From the NCBI GenBank assembly GCA_015068845.1, contig SVJR01000012.1, forward strand, positions 1 to 39,920: a stretch of DNA of 39,920 bases, in the 5' to 3' direction. Position numbers and translations under genes: made by a program. The notes under the pieces were generated by a model. That model saw only the letters and a list, made by a program, of their open reading frames with translations, was not told the DNA's origin and searched no databases. Shown in pieces: positions 6,531 to 14,096 of this stretch. Origin of the DNA: Oscillospiraceae bacterium (GTDB lineage: Bacteria > Bacillota > Clostridia > Monoglobales > Monoglobaceae). Each line of letters opens with the position of its first letter. Within the stretch, counting starts at the first letter, position 1.

Positions 6531-6605
6531 GATTCTTCGGCTGCGCCTCAGAATGACAGAGTGGGGCTTTTGGTGTCACGGGCCGTCGAGGACGCCGGCC
6601 CCTAC
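6531..6605. repeat. Dispersed repeat inserted after the portal gene
   Basis: The GATTCTTCGGCTGCG...CTCAGAATGACA module (6531-6558) is followed by a GTCAC-stem-CCCTAC module. That stem GGGCCG/CGGCCC (6580-6601) encloses the same ten-base loop TCGAGGACGC as the copy at 1918-1939. The rest of the gap to 6730 holds no gene that I can support. Confidence 0.85.
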
Positions 6606-6730
6606 AATGTGACATTTGTGAAATGACAATATGGGGAGAGAAAATAAAAATTTGTCCGGAATGACGATAAACTAACGGTATAAATTGCAGAGAGTTACTG
6701 CGAGAACAAACTGAAAGGAGTTATAAGCTT

Positions 6731-7282
6731 ATGACAAGAGACGATTTGAGAGGAATTATTGAAGGGATTACTGATGAACAGCTGAAAAGAATTCTGGATA
6801 TACATTCTCAGGGAGTCGGAAAGGCAAAGGGAGAGGTTGAAGGGTTAAAGCTTCAGCTTTCCGAAGCAGAAGCAAAGCTTGCAGGATATAAAGAAACGGT
6901 GAAGAGTCTTGAAAACAGTCAATGTGAGGCAGAAAAAATGAAGATTAAGATTGAGGAGCTGCAAAAAGTCATTGACCAAAGTGAGGCGGCAAAGAGCCGT
7001 GAAGCTCTTGAAAAAAGATTCGACAATGCGGCAGGCGATGCAAAGTTTTTGAACGATTTTACGAAAAGCGGTCTTATGGCTGAGTTTCTGGAGGCGGTTC
7101 AGGACGAAAAAAACGCCGGCAGGTCCGATGGCGAGATTTTCGGCGGGCTTGTTGACGGTCGTGAGGACATCTTTGCACCTGATGAGGGGGTGCCGACGGT
7201 TATTGCGTCCACGATGGGATTTGGTGGACAGATTACCGAGAATGATGTTCGTGAGATTATGGGGCTTGCGCCTCAAAACTAA
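6731..7282 (+). CDS. Phage capsid scaffolding protein
   Basis: 183 residues, rich in Glu and Lys. A long predicted coiled coil runs over residues about 30-90 (QLSEAEAKLAGYKETVKSLE and onwards), and a more globular C-terminus ends in a QITENDVREIMGLAPQN-like tail. This composition and its place directly before the major capsid gene (27-base gap) are typical of scaffold proteins that shape the procapsid without a protease. No prohead protease gene is present nearby. A strong GAAAGGAG ribosome site precedes the ATG. Confidence 0.85.
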   Translation: MTRDDLRGIIEGITDEQLKRILDIHSQGVGKAKGEVEGLKLQLSEAEAKLAGYKETVKSLENSQCEAEKMKIKIEELQKVIDQSEAAKSREALEKRFDNAAGDAKFLNDFTKSGLMAEFLEAVQDEKNAGRSDGEIFGGLVDGREDIFAPDEGVPTVIASTMGFGGQITENDVREIMGLAPQN

Positions 7283-7309
7283 ATTTACAGAAAAGTGAGG
7301 AAATTTTAA

Positions 7310-8182
7310 ATGGCAAATTCAATTGAGAAGTTCAAGCAGTACATAAATGTACTGGACGAGGTTTACAAGGTTGCGTCTGTTACCGCTGTGCTTGACGGCA
7401 ACAACCGTCTTGTCAGAATGGGTGCAAATGCAAACGAGATTATCATTCCCAAGATGTCTATGGACGGTCTTGCGGATTACAGCCGTGAAAACGGTTATGT
7501 GGGCGGCGATGTAACGCTTACAAACGAAACTGTTACATTCAACTATGAGAGAGGTCGTTCGTTTACTATTGATGCGATGGACGATGAAGAGACTGCAGGC
7601 GTAGCCTTCGGTCAGCTTTCAGGGGAGTTTATCCGCACCAAGGCGGCACCTGAAATTGATGCGTTCCGTTTTGCTCAGTATGCATCAACTGACGGTATCG
7701 GCAGTGCGTCTGCGACACTTAACGATCCTCAGGATACACTTGCGGCGCTTATTGCGGCTCAGAATGCAATGGACGAGGCTGAGGTTCCTGCAGAAAGCAG
7801 AATTCTGTTCATTACTCCCACTCTTTACAACGGTGTGATGAACATTGACACAACAAAGTCTAAGGCGGTGCTTGATTCATTTGCGCAGATTGTTAAGGTT
7901 CCGCAGAGCAGATTCTATACTGCGATTGACCTTTACGACGGTTCAACCGACGGTGAGACTGCGGGACATTTTGTGAAGAATGCAGACGGCAAAAACATCA
8001 ACTTTATGGTGATTGAAAAGTCGGCGGCTATTCAGTATCAGAAGCATCTTGTGAGCAAGGTGGTTACTCCTGAGGAGAACCAGACTTCAGATAGCTGGAA
8101 GTTCTTCTACCGTTCATACGGTATTGCTGATGTTTATGAAAACAAGGTAAGCGGTATTTATCTGCACAAGGCTGAGGCGTAG
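7310..8182 (+). CDS. Major capsid protein (HK97 fold)
   Basis: 290 residues with a pattern common to clostridial siphovirus coat proteins: an N-terminal arm, GANANEIIIPKMSMDGLADYS, the RGRSFTIDAMDDEETAG segment (E-loop/P-domain region, about residues 84-100), and a C-terminal A-domain stretch IADVYENKVSGIYLH. Codon choice is visibly tidier than in neighbouring phage genes (frequent CTT, AAC and GGT), as expected of the most expressed structural gene. The start is marked by GTGAGGAAATTTTAA. Confidence 0.93.
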   Translation: MANSIEKFKQYINVLDEVYKVASVTAVLDGNNRLVRMGANANEIIIPKMSMDGLADYSRENGYVGGDVTLTNETVTFNYERGRSFTIDAMDDEETAGVAFGQLSGEFIRTKAAPEIDAFRFAQYASTDGIGSASATLNDPQDTLAALIAAQNAMDEAEVPAESRILFITPTLYNGVMNIDTTKSKAVLDSFAQIVKVPQSRFYTAIDLYDGSTDGETAGHFVKNADGKNINFMVIEKSAAIQYQKHLVSKVVTPEENQTSDSWKFFYRSYGIADVYENKVSGIYLHKAEA

Positions 8183-8213
8183 TTGTCGGCCCACATTCGG
8201 AAGGGGGAGGATT

Positions 8214-8315
8214 ATGCGGACAGTTGGTCTTATTGAGATAAAAAAGAAGAGCCCTGCAAAGAAGAAGGCGACAGGCTCGAATTCCGAAAGAGGTGGTAAA
8301 AATGCAAAAAGTTAA
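8214..8315 (+). CDS. Short lysine-rich protein after the capsid gene
   Basis: 33 residues, MRTVGLIEIKKKSPAKKKAT and then a Ser/Gly-rich tail. A very strong GGGGGAGG ribosome site at 8203-8210 makes translation likely. The end overlaps the start of the next gene by 14 bases, suggesting coupling. Similar tiny Lys/Ala-rich frames follow capsid genes in several clostridial phages; the function is unknown. Confidence 0.55.
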   Translation: MRTVGLIEIKKKSPAKKKATGSNSERGGKNAKS

Positions 8316-8649
8316 TGTGGACTATGCTTTTTACCTTAATGAGTTCTGTTGTGGGGGAGAGGCAACTCTCCCTTCCGGAGAATTCGAAAAGTATATTAAG
8401 CGGGCAAAGCTTGAAGTTTCAGGGCTTGGGGGAAAGTTTTACACTGATTTTGAAGATGAAATAAGGCTTTGTCTTTGCGAGGTTGCGGAAGTTCTTTATT
8501 CTGCGGCGAAATCCGGAAATATCAAAGCTGAGTCGGTTGACGGGTATTCGGTTACCTTTGCGGAAAATTACAATGTTCGGGACAGGCTGAGAGGTATTGT
8601 AGTTCAGAGGCTTGGAAACACCGGAATTTTGTATGCGGGGGTGGAGTGA
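8302..8649 (+). CDS. Head-tail connector / DNA-packaging adaptor (gp6-like)
   Basis: 115 residues, mostly helical (FEKYIKRAKLEVSGL; EIRLCLCEVAEVLYSAA), with an ending typical of gp6/gp15-like adaptor proteins that sit under the portal (YNVRDRLRGIVVQRLGNTGIL). ATG 8302 is chosen since AGAGGTGG lies just before it; the GTG at 8293 is part of the ribosome site. It is followed one base later by the next gene. The family is inferred from fold pattern and position. Confidence 0.75.
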   Translation: MQKVNVDYAFYLNEFCCGGEATLPSGEFEKYIKRAKLEVSGLGGKFYTDFEDEIRLCLCEVAEVLYSAAKSGNIKAESVDGYSVTFAENYNVRDRLRGIVVQRLGNTGILYAGVE

Positions 8650-8650
8650 T

Positions 8651-8968
8651 ATGCTCACAAACGGCGAGGTGACAATTTTTTGCCTTGACGAGAGTCGGGA
8701 GGAATATATTGTGAAAGCCACGGTGCCTGCGTGGGTGCGGCATCAGATGCGGCTTCGTGACCAGGGCAGCGGTGTGCGGCGTTGCGATACTTTTGATATC
8801 CGGATTGAGTTGGGACTTGTTGACGGTATTGAACCGGGGGATCTGGTTTTCTTTGGTCGGGCAGATTGTGCAGAGCTGAAAAGGTGTCGGAAGATTGCGG
8901 CTGTCAGAAAGAACAGCTTTGGAAGCGTTCCGCATTGGCATCTTGAGGCAGAGTATATGTATCGTTAA
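8651..8968 (+). CDS. Head-closure / minor head-tail joining protein
   Basis: 105 residues, mainly predicted beta (GEVTIFCLDES; DTFDIRIELGLVDGIEPGDLVFFGRADC), ending in HWHLEAEYMYR. The place between the adaptor and the tail terminator is that of the head-completion or stopper protein. The ATG at 8651 follows the previous stop by one base, pointing to coupled translation. No conserved catalytic feature is seen. Exact family uncertain. Confidence 0.65.
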   Translation: MLTNGEVTIFCLDESREEYIVKATVPAWVRHQMRLRDQGSGVRRCDTFDIRIELGLVDGIEPGDLVFFGRADCAELKRCRKIAAVRKNSFGSVPHWHLEAEYMYR

Positions 8969-8981
8969 GGAGCGTGGAAGA

Positions 8982-9389
8982 ATGGTTATTGAATTGGCAG
9001 AGTACCTTTCGCAATGTCCGGCATTGGAGGGCGAGAGGGTATGCGTGAATTATCTTGACGGTGATGTGGGTGCGGTATCGCTCACGCTCGGTGCACAGGC
9101 TGAGGAGAAGGCGTATGCAGATGGCGGACAGCTGTTTGTGAGGAGATTTGTTCTGGCGGTGCGTGAAGGTTACGGCAAAGCCCGCGGGGAAATGAAGAGG
9201 GCGGCTGAACGGTTTGCGGCGATTGAGGAATGGCTTGCCGCTCGCGAAAGGCTTGGAGATTATCCAGATTTCGGCGGCAAAATAACGGTTGTATCGCTTG
9301 GCATTGCTTGCGGGTTTACGCCCGAATTTACCGGAAGTGTTGATGCGAGATATGAAGCGGAGATAGAGTTGGTTTTTTATAAAGATTAA
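8982..9389 (+). CDS. Tail terminator / Minor_capsid_3-like protein
   Basis: 135 residues matching the pattern of the clostridial minor-capsid-3/tail-completion family. A central GGQLFVRRFVLAVREGYG segment is followed by a helix with FAAIEEWLAARE and a closing DARYEAEIELVFYKD strand. It would cap the tail tube and dock it to the head. Start ATG 8982 is chosen with AAGGAG nine bases upstream. It sits just before the tube gene, the standard order. Confidence 0.75.
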   Translation: MVIELAEYLSQCPALEGERVCVNYLDGDVGAVSLTLGAQAEEKAYADGGQLFVRRFVLAVREGYGKARGEMKRAAERFAAIEEWLAARERLGDYPDFGGKITVVSLGIACGFTPEFTGSVDARYEAEIELVFYKD

Positions 9390-9417
9390 AAATGTGAGGA
9401 ATTAAGGAGGACAGAAA

Positions 9418-9900
9418 ATGTCAGCAGTAGTTAAAAGATGTAAGATGCTTGCGTTTTACGGAGTGCCCGGTGAAAATTCGGGCGAGTATACATTTTACCG
9501 TATGAAGGGTTTTGATGAAATTACAACCTCAAAGAACCCGAGGGAATATTCCCGTCAGTATGTTGACGAGGAGTTTGAACAGACGGATGTTGTCGGATAT
9601 AATCCGTCCATTGCTTTTGGCTTTGACAGATTTTCGGACAATGAGGTTCATGACGATATTATTGGCATATTCAACGGCGAGAAGGTTGGTGCTGATGCTG
9701 TAAGACCTATTGTTATGGTTGACCTTGAAAGTGAAAACAAGGCTGCAATCAAGCGTGATTTTTCGGTTGTTGCCGAGAGTGAGGGCAGCGGTGTTGATCT
9801 TTACAAGTACAGCGGCAGCTTCAGAGTAAAGGGTGAAAAGATTACCGGAACTGCGCAGTCGGAAGACGAGTGGCAGACCTGCACCTTTATGGAGGCGTAA
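9418..9900 (+). CDS. Major tail (tube) protein
   Basis: 160 residues. The pattern is that of clostridial siphovirus tube proteins: an N-terminal YGVPGENSGEYTFYRMKGF segment, a central strand set, a DLESENKAAIKRDFSVV region, and a C-terminal GSFRVKGEKITGTA strand followed by EDEWQTCTF. A strong AAGGAGG ribosome site and even codon use suggest high expression. It polymerises round the tape measure to form the tail tube. Confidence 0.85.
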   Translation: MSAVVKRCKMLAFYGVPGENSGEYTFYRMKGFDEITTSKNPREYSRQYVDEEFEQTDVVGYNPSIAFGFDRFSDNEVHDDIIGIFNGEKVGADAVRPIVMVDLESENKAAIKRDFSVVAESEGSGVDLYKYSGSFRVKGEKITGTAQSEDEWQTCTFMEA

Positions 9901-9907
9901 CTGAGAT

Positions 9908-10237
9908 ATGTTAAATAAGTCAGAATTCAAAAGCGATACACCTGCGGTGTGTCTTGACTTGTGCGGAAGTCGGTTTTTTGTGGCACTTGACGGCAGGACG
10001 GCTGAGTGCTGCGAGAAATTACTTGACGGGGCAAGGAAGAGGCTTGGTGCCATGCAAGATGGAACGGTGGATAGAGAGACCTCGGACGAGGGAATATGCC
10101 GATTTCTTTCCGATGGATTGGATGGGCTGCTCGGCAAGGGTGCGGTTCGTAAGGTTTTCGGGAAAAAGGCGGTAGGTCTTGAAAATATTACGGCGCTTAT
10201 GTGCTTTGTGCTTACGGCACTTGGAAAGGCGCAGTAG
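9908..10237 (+). CDS. Tail assembly chaperone (gpG-like, first of pair)
   Basis: 109 residues between the tube and Gp15 genes, the place of the first tail chaperone. It has the small alpha/beta pattern of that family (AVCLDLCGSRFFVALDG; ITALMCFVLTALGKAQ). It ends in TAG at 10235-10237, and the Gp15 gene lies in the same reading frame directly beyond. A read-through product would therefore join the two, the role normally played by a frameshift. The gene is intact with a modest ribosome site. Confidence 0.65.
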   Translation: MLNKSEFKSDTPAVCLDLCGSRFFVALDGRTAECCEKLLDGARKRLGAMQDGTVDRETSDEGICRFLSDGLDGLLGKGAVRKVFGKKAVGLENITALMCFVLTALGKAQ

Positions 10238-10273
10238 CTTTTGAAAGAAAGTGGATTTTGCGGAGGTGTAAAT

Positions 10274-10834
10274 TTGAAGAGTTTATTTTACGGACTTCCT
10301 CACACGGTTGAGGTGGATGGGATAGAGTATGCAATTAACACGGATTTTTCGGTGTGGATAGAGGTTGAGCATATTTTCTTCAGCCGCAAGTACGGTGAAG
10401 GAGAGGCGTTGGCGAGGGTTCTTGCGTTGGTGTTTCCGGTTCTGCCACATAATCCGGAGGGGGCACTTCGCAGTTTGCTTTGGTTTTATTCAGCAGGTGA
10501 GACGGATACGGAGGGAGGGTCCCGGACGGTTCAGGCGTATGATCCGGTACTTGATTTTGGGTATTTATGGGGAGCGTTTCTGGCAGAGTTCGGGATTGAC
10601 CTTTGTGATTGTAAAATGCACTGGTGGAAGTTTAAGACGTTGCTTACCTGCCTTGGCGAAAATTGTCGGTTCTCGCAGATTGTTGGATACCGAACGGTTG
10701 ATTTGTCACAGCTTGAGACGGCTGAGAAACGGAAATTTTACGGGAGGATGAAACGGAAATTCAGACTTCCCGACAATCGTACGGAAAGTGAACGGGACGA
10801 GGAAATTGCCGAGGCGTTTGAGGATTTGTTTTAA
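10274..10834 (+). CDS. Bacteriophage Gp15-family tail assembly chaperone
   Basis: 186 residues from TTG 10274, chosen because GGAGGTG stands seven bases before it and the product then begins MKSLFYGLPHTVEVDG, the normal Gp15 start. Conserved Gp15 features are INTDFSVWIEVE (about residues 19-30), a tryptophan-rich middle (LLWFYSAGE; LWGAFLAEFGIDL) and MHWWKFKTLL. It acts with the preceding gene to load tube protein onto the tape measure. The frame is also open upstream to the amber stop of the previous gene. Confidence 0.88.
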   Translation: MKSLFYGLPHTVEVDGIEYAINTDFSVWIEVEHIFFSRKYGEGEALARVLALVFPVLPHNPEGALRSLLWFYSAGETDTEGGSRTVQAYDPVLDFGYLWGAFLAEFGIDLCDCKMHWWKFKTLLTCLGENCRFSQIVGYRTVDLSQLETAEKRKFYGRMKRKFRLPDNRTESERDEEIAEAFEDLF

Positions 10835-10873
10835 AAGAACCGGTGCATATATTTAGTTAAAAGGATGGGGAAT

Positions 10874-12085
10874 ATGGCATTTGATTTTAAAAATTCAAAG
10901 AATGCCGCAGACCCGGCGGCATGGAACAGTGTCGGCAAGATGATGGCGTCGGAGATAGGGGTTGGACTTTCCGAGAACTCGTATTTGGCAATCACAGCTT
11001 TGGAGGAAGTGTATGTAAAGCTGGAGACAGTAACGAAGAACGCGGCAAAAAATGCGGAAAATCTTGCAAAAAAACGCCAGAAGCGTGAATTGGAAAATCT
11101 GAAGACAGCGAAAGAACTGGAGCTTGTTACCGAACAGGAGTATTATGAGAAATTAAAAGAGTATCGGGACAAAAATCTGGAGCAGGGCACGGATGCATGG
11201 TTCAAATGCACCGAGGAAATTGCGGCATACAACAAAAAACTGTTGAAAGAGCAGGAAGAGCTTCATCAGCAAATGGCAGAAAAGATTATTAAGCTGCGCG
11301 AGGAGCTTGCCGAAAAGCTGAAAAAGAGTGATGAGCCCTGGATAAAGACGAGTAAAACAACTTTTAAGGGTATGGGTGTTAACGGAACCGATCTCATATA
11401 CAGTCAGACCGACATTGAAGATTTTGAGGAGGAGATACGACTTCTTGAAAATTTCAGGGACAGGATAATTGAACTTAAAAATCTTGGAAATATTCCTGAT
11501 GGAATTTTCTCGGAGCTTGCCGATATGGACCTTGCGGAGGGACTCAGGGTGGCAAGCTATCTTGTTTCTGCAGACCCTGAAACACGGGATAAGTTTGTTA
11601 AAGGGTACACCGAAAAGGCGGCTTTGGCAGACAGTGCTGCAGGTCAGCTCAACGGGATTCTTAATGCTGAGGAACTCAAAAAAGAGGGGATTTATTCGGC
11701 GGAGAACTTTGCTGAGGGGTTTGTGAAGTTCAATGAGAGTGAGGACGGAGGCTTTATAAAAATCCTTGAAAAGAGCTTTGAAAGTGTGCCGGACAGCTAC
11801 TATGAGCTTGGCGGAAAGTCGGGAGATGCTTTCGGCAAGGGTCTTGTTGAAAGTATTCCGCAGTTTATGGAACAGGCGAGGAGCCGGATTTTGGCAGAAA
11901 TGCAGAGCATTGCTGACGGCATATCTGAGGTTATAAGAGGTGCGGCTGAAAGTGCTTCGCCAATTAGCACCACTTCGTACACAAACACCTACAACTTTAA
12001 TTCGTCACGGGATACCACTACACAGCAGTTGAGAGCGGCAAAGAACGCTGCTTCACTTGAACGATTGAGAGGGGTGGAACAGTGA
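10874..12085 (+). CDS. Tape measure protein, unusually short
   Basis: 403 residues from ATG 10874 (GGATGGGG before it; ATG 10865 is an alternative). Residues about 50-150 form a long charged coiled coil. The C-terminal third (YYELGGKSGDAFGKGLVES; IPQFMEQARSRILAEMQSIA) matches the end of clostridial phage tape measures. Siphophage tape measures are usually 600-1500 residues with hydrophobic segments and often a muralytic domain; neither is seen. By the usual scaling of about 0.15 nm per residue, the tail would be near 60 nm. It overlaps the next gene by four bases. It could be a secondarily shortened gene. Confidence 0.8.
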   Translation: MAFDFKNSKNAADPAAWNSVGKMMASEIGVGLSENSYLAITALEEVYVKLETVTKNAAKNAENLAKKRQKRELENLKTAKELELVTEQEYYEKLKEYRDKNLEQGTDAWFKCTEEIAAYNKKLLKEQEELHQQMAEKIIKLREELAEKLKKSDEPWIKTSKTTFKGMGVNGTDLIYSQTDIEDFEEEIRLLENFRDRIIELKNLGNIPDGIFSELADMDLAEGLRVASYLVSADPETRDKFVKGYTEKAALADSAAGQLNGILNAEELKKEGIYSAENFAEGFVKFNESEDGGFIKILEKSFESVPDSYYELGGKSGDAFGKGLVESIPQFMEQARSRILAEMQSIADGISEVIRGAAESASPISTTSYTNTYNFNSSRDTTTQQLRAAKNAASLERLRGVEQ

Positions 12086-12936
12086 GTTTGAAGATGATAT
12101 ATAAAAATGAACTTGGCCAAGTTGCTATGCACGGTGTTGGGAATGCATCGCTGAGATTACTCGGCATCGAAGGCCTTGGACTTGTGGAAAGGGAATACAA
12201 TACGGCAGTTTTTCCGGGATATGACGGACAGCAGACACTTAGCTCAAGAGCGGTGGCGAGAACAGTAAATATTGTTCTTGAAGTAATTGGTGATGATGCT
12301 GAAAAGGTTATAAGAAATGCACTAAAGATATTTGGGCGAAGCGGAGTTTTATATATTGAAAACGGAGGAATCCGAAGGCGGATACAATGCAGTCAGGTTT
12401 ATATTCCTGATGTCACCCGTGTCCTGAAAAGGAGAATTGCAAGCTTTGCAATTCAGTTGGTTTGTGATAATCCGTATTTTGAGGACGAGGCTGATACGGT
12501 TGTGCCATTATATCGGAGAGAAAAGCTGCTTGGCACACCTTTTTCGTTGCCGGCGGCGTTTGGCAGAATTGTATTGGGTGCCGGTATAACTGTGTGTGGC
12601 ACAATTCCGGTTGAGCCGGTGATAACTTTGTATTATCCTGCGGCTTTCGACAGCGAAGAATATATTTTATTAATGAATAAAACGACAGGGAAATCAATCA
12701 GGATTGATTATAAGCCGCAGATGGCGGATATAGTAACCGTTGACATAAAGAATCGAACTGTTACAAGCAGTGTATCGGGGAATATAATCAATTGTATATC
12801 GGACGAAACTTTTCTTGGCGATTTTGTACTGGTTGAAGGTTATAATTTTATAACCGTGGAGGCAGGAGATATAGATCCTGACTTTACTGTGGAGTGTCGA
12901 TACAACAACTTATATAGCGAGGCGGTGGTTGTGTGA
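12082..12936 (+). CDS. Distal tail protein (Dit-like)
   Basis: 284 residues beginning at GTG 12082, with GAGAGGGGTGG upstream and a four-base overlap with the tape measure gene. The N-terminal half has the Dit pattern (a beta-rich hub around EREYNTAVFPGYDGQQTL and TVNIVLEVIGDDAEKV); the C-terminal half is beta-sandwich-like (GNIINCISDETFLGDFVLVE). It forms the hub joining tube to baseplate. Overlap with the following gene points to one coupled translation unit. Confidence 0.8.
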   Translation: MSLKMIYKNELGQVAMHGVGNASLRLLGIEGLGLVEREYNTAVFPGYDGQQTLSSRAVARTVNIVLEVIGDDAEKVIRNALKIFGRSGVLYIENGGIRRRIQCSQVYIPDVTRVLKRRIASFAIQLVCDNPYFEDEADTVVPLYRREKLLGTPFSLPAAFGRIVLGAGITVCGTIPVEPVITLYYPAAFDSEEYILLMNKTTGKSIRIDYKPQMADIVTVDIKNRTVTSSVSGNIINCISDETFLGDFVLVEGYNFITVEAGDIDPDFTVECRYNNLYSEAVVV

Positions 12937-14093
12937 CAGATGTGTTGTTTTATGACTTTGACTTTAATCTGCTTGCAGATTTTCCAAGATTTATCTCGCT
13001 TAACATCACCCAAAACTATTGCGGCTTTGGTACTGCGGAGCTACACTTTTCCATTGCGGAGTCTGAGATAATCACACTGCTTGAAAATAATCCGTATATG
13101 TTTTTTACAGCAGGTGACAATTCAGCAATAGTAACCGGATGGAAGATAGGCGAGGATATTGCGGTGTTCGGACGAACACCCGAATGGCTTTTGATCAAAA
13201 GAGGTGTAAAAGCCTTTTCTCAGACGGGTGCAACAGCAGAAGTGATTGCGAGGTATGCTGTATCTTTGGCGGCAGGGGATTGTATTGCCCTGGGTGAGTT
13301 TGCAGGTCTTGGTGCAGCACAAAGCTATTCCACCGATAAGGTGAGGGTGCTTTACGATGTAGTGTGTGAGGTTTTGAATACTCAAAATTTAGGCTTTAAG
13401 GTTGAGCCGGATATTGAACAAAAGAAGTTTGTGTTTTCGGTTTATTCGGGGCAAGAGTCTTTGTGCCTGATTTCGCCCTCAAACAGAACAGCGTATGATA
13501 TGACCTTTACTGTTGAAAAACAGGATATGGTGACCAAGTCTGGCTGGTATGAGCGGAAGTTCACAGATATGGGCGGATGGGATGCCTACAACAATTCGCC
13601 GTCCCTTTCGGACAGTCAGACATCAAACGCTTATACATTTTACGAGATAACTTCTGAGACATATTATCAAAGCGGGAGTAAGTATTATCCGGTAGAAAGG
13701 TTTGGCTGTAACTGTCCCAAGGGCTCGTATCTGTATTCTGATACTCCTGACGGCAAATGGAAGGTAACCAATGTAAAACCGGATACTATATGGATATACA
13801 TTGGGAATTCTGAGGTGTCGGGGGCAAGGCGTTGGGATGCTGTTTTAAACGGTACAAAGACTGCGACCGAGGCAACAGCAGAAATTTTGCAGAAGAAACG
13901 ACGGGATTCATCGCAGACCGAGGTAAAGAGCATTGAATACGGCACGGATTACAATCTGGGTGATATTGTAAGAGTTCAGCTGGAGTTCGGTAATTTTAAA
14001 AAGGCAGAAAAAAAGAGGGTGACCTCAATTGATTTTTATTACGATGTGGATAAATCGGGGGTTACACCTACTTTAAGTACTATGGAGGGATGA
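12933..14093 (+). CDS. Tail-tip protein, siphovirus Gp37-like
   Basis: 386 residues from GTG 12933. The N-terminus YDFDFNLLADFPRFISLNIT, then YCGFGTAELHF and AIVTGWKIGE, is characteristic of the ReqiPepy6 Gp37-like tail family (tail-associated lysin/adaptor position). The C-terminal part YGTDYNLGDIVRVQLEFG is the usual end of the family's OB-like domain. It lies after Dit as in other clostridial phages. No clear peptidase motif is seen, so cell-wall cutting is not claimed. Confidence 0.85.
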   Translation: MTDVLFYDFDFNLLADFPRFISLNITQNYCGFGTAELHFSIAESEIITLLENNPYMFFTAGDNSAIVTGWKIGEDIAVFGRTPEWLLIKRGVKAFSQTGATAEVIARYAVSLAAGDCIALGEFAGLGAAQSYSTDKVRVLYDVVCEVLNTQNLGFKVEPDIEQKKFVFSVYSGQESLCLISPSNRTAYDMTFTVEKQDMVTKSGWYERKFTDMGGWDAYNNSPSLSDSQTSNAYTFYEITSETYYQSGSKYYPVERFGCNCPKGSYLYSDTPDGKWKVTNVKPDTIWIYIGNSEVSGARRWDAVLNGTKTATEATAEILQKKRRDSSQTEVKSIEYGTDYNLGDIVRVQLEFGNFKKAEKKRVTSIDFYYDVDKSGVTPTLSTMEG

Positions 14094-14096
14094 TAA

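Noticed and set aside
10241-10273. Upstream TTG start for the Gp15 gene at 10241
   Set aside because: No ribosome site at proper distance, and the family begins at the TTG at 10274, which has GGAGGTG.
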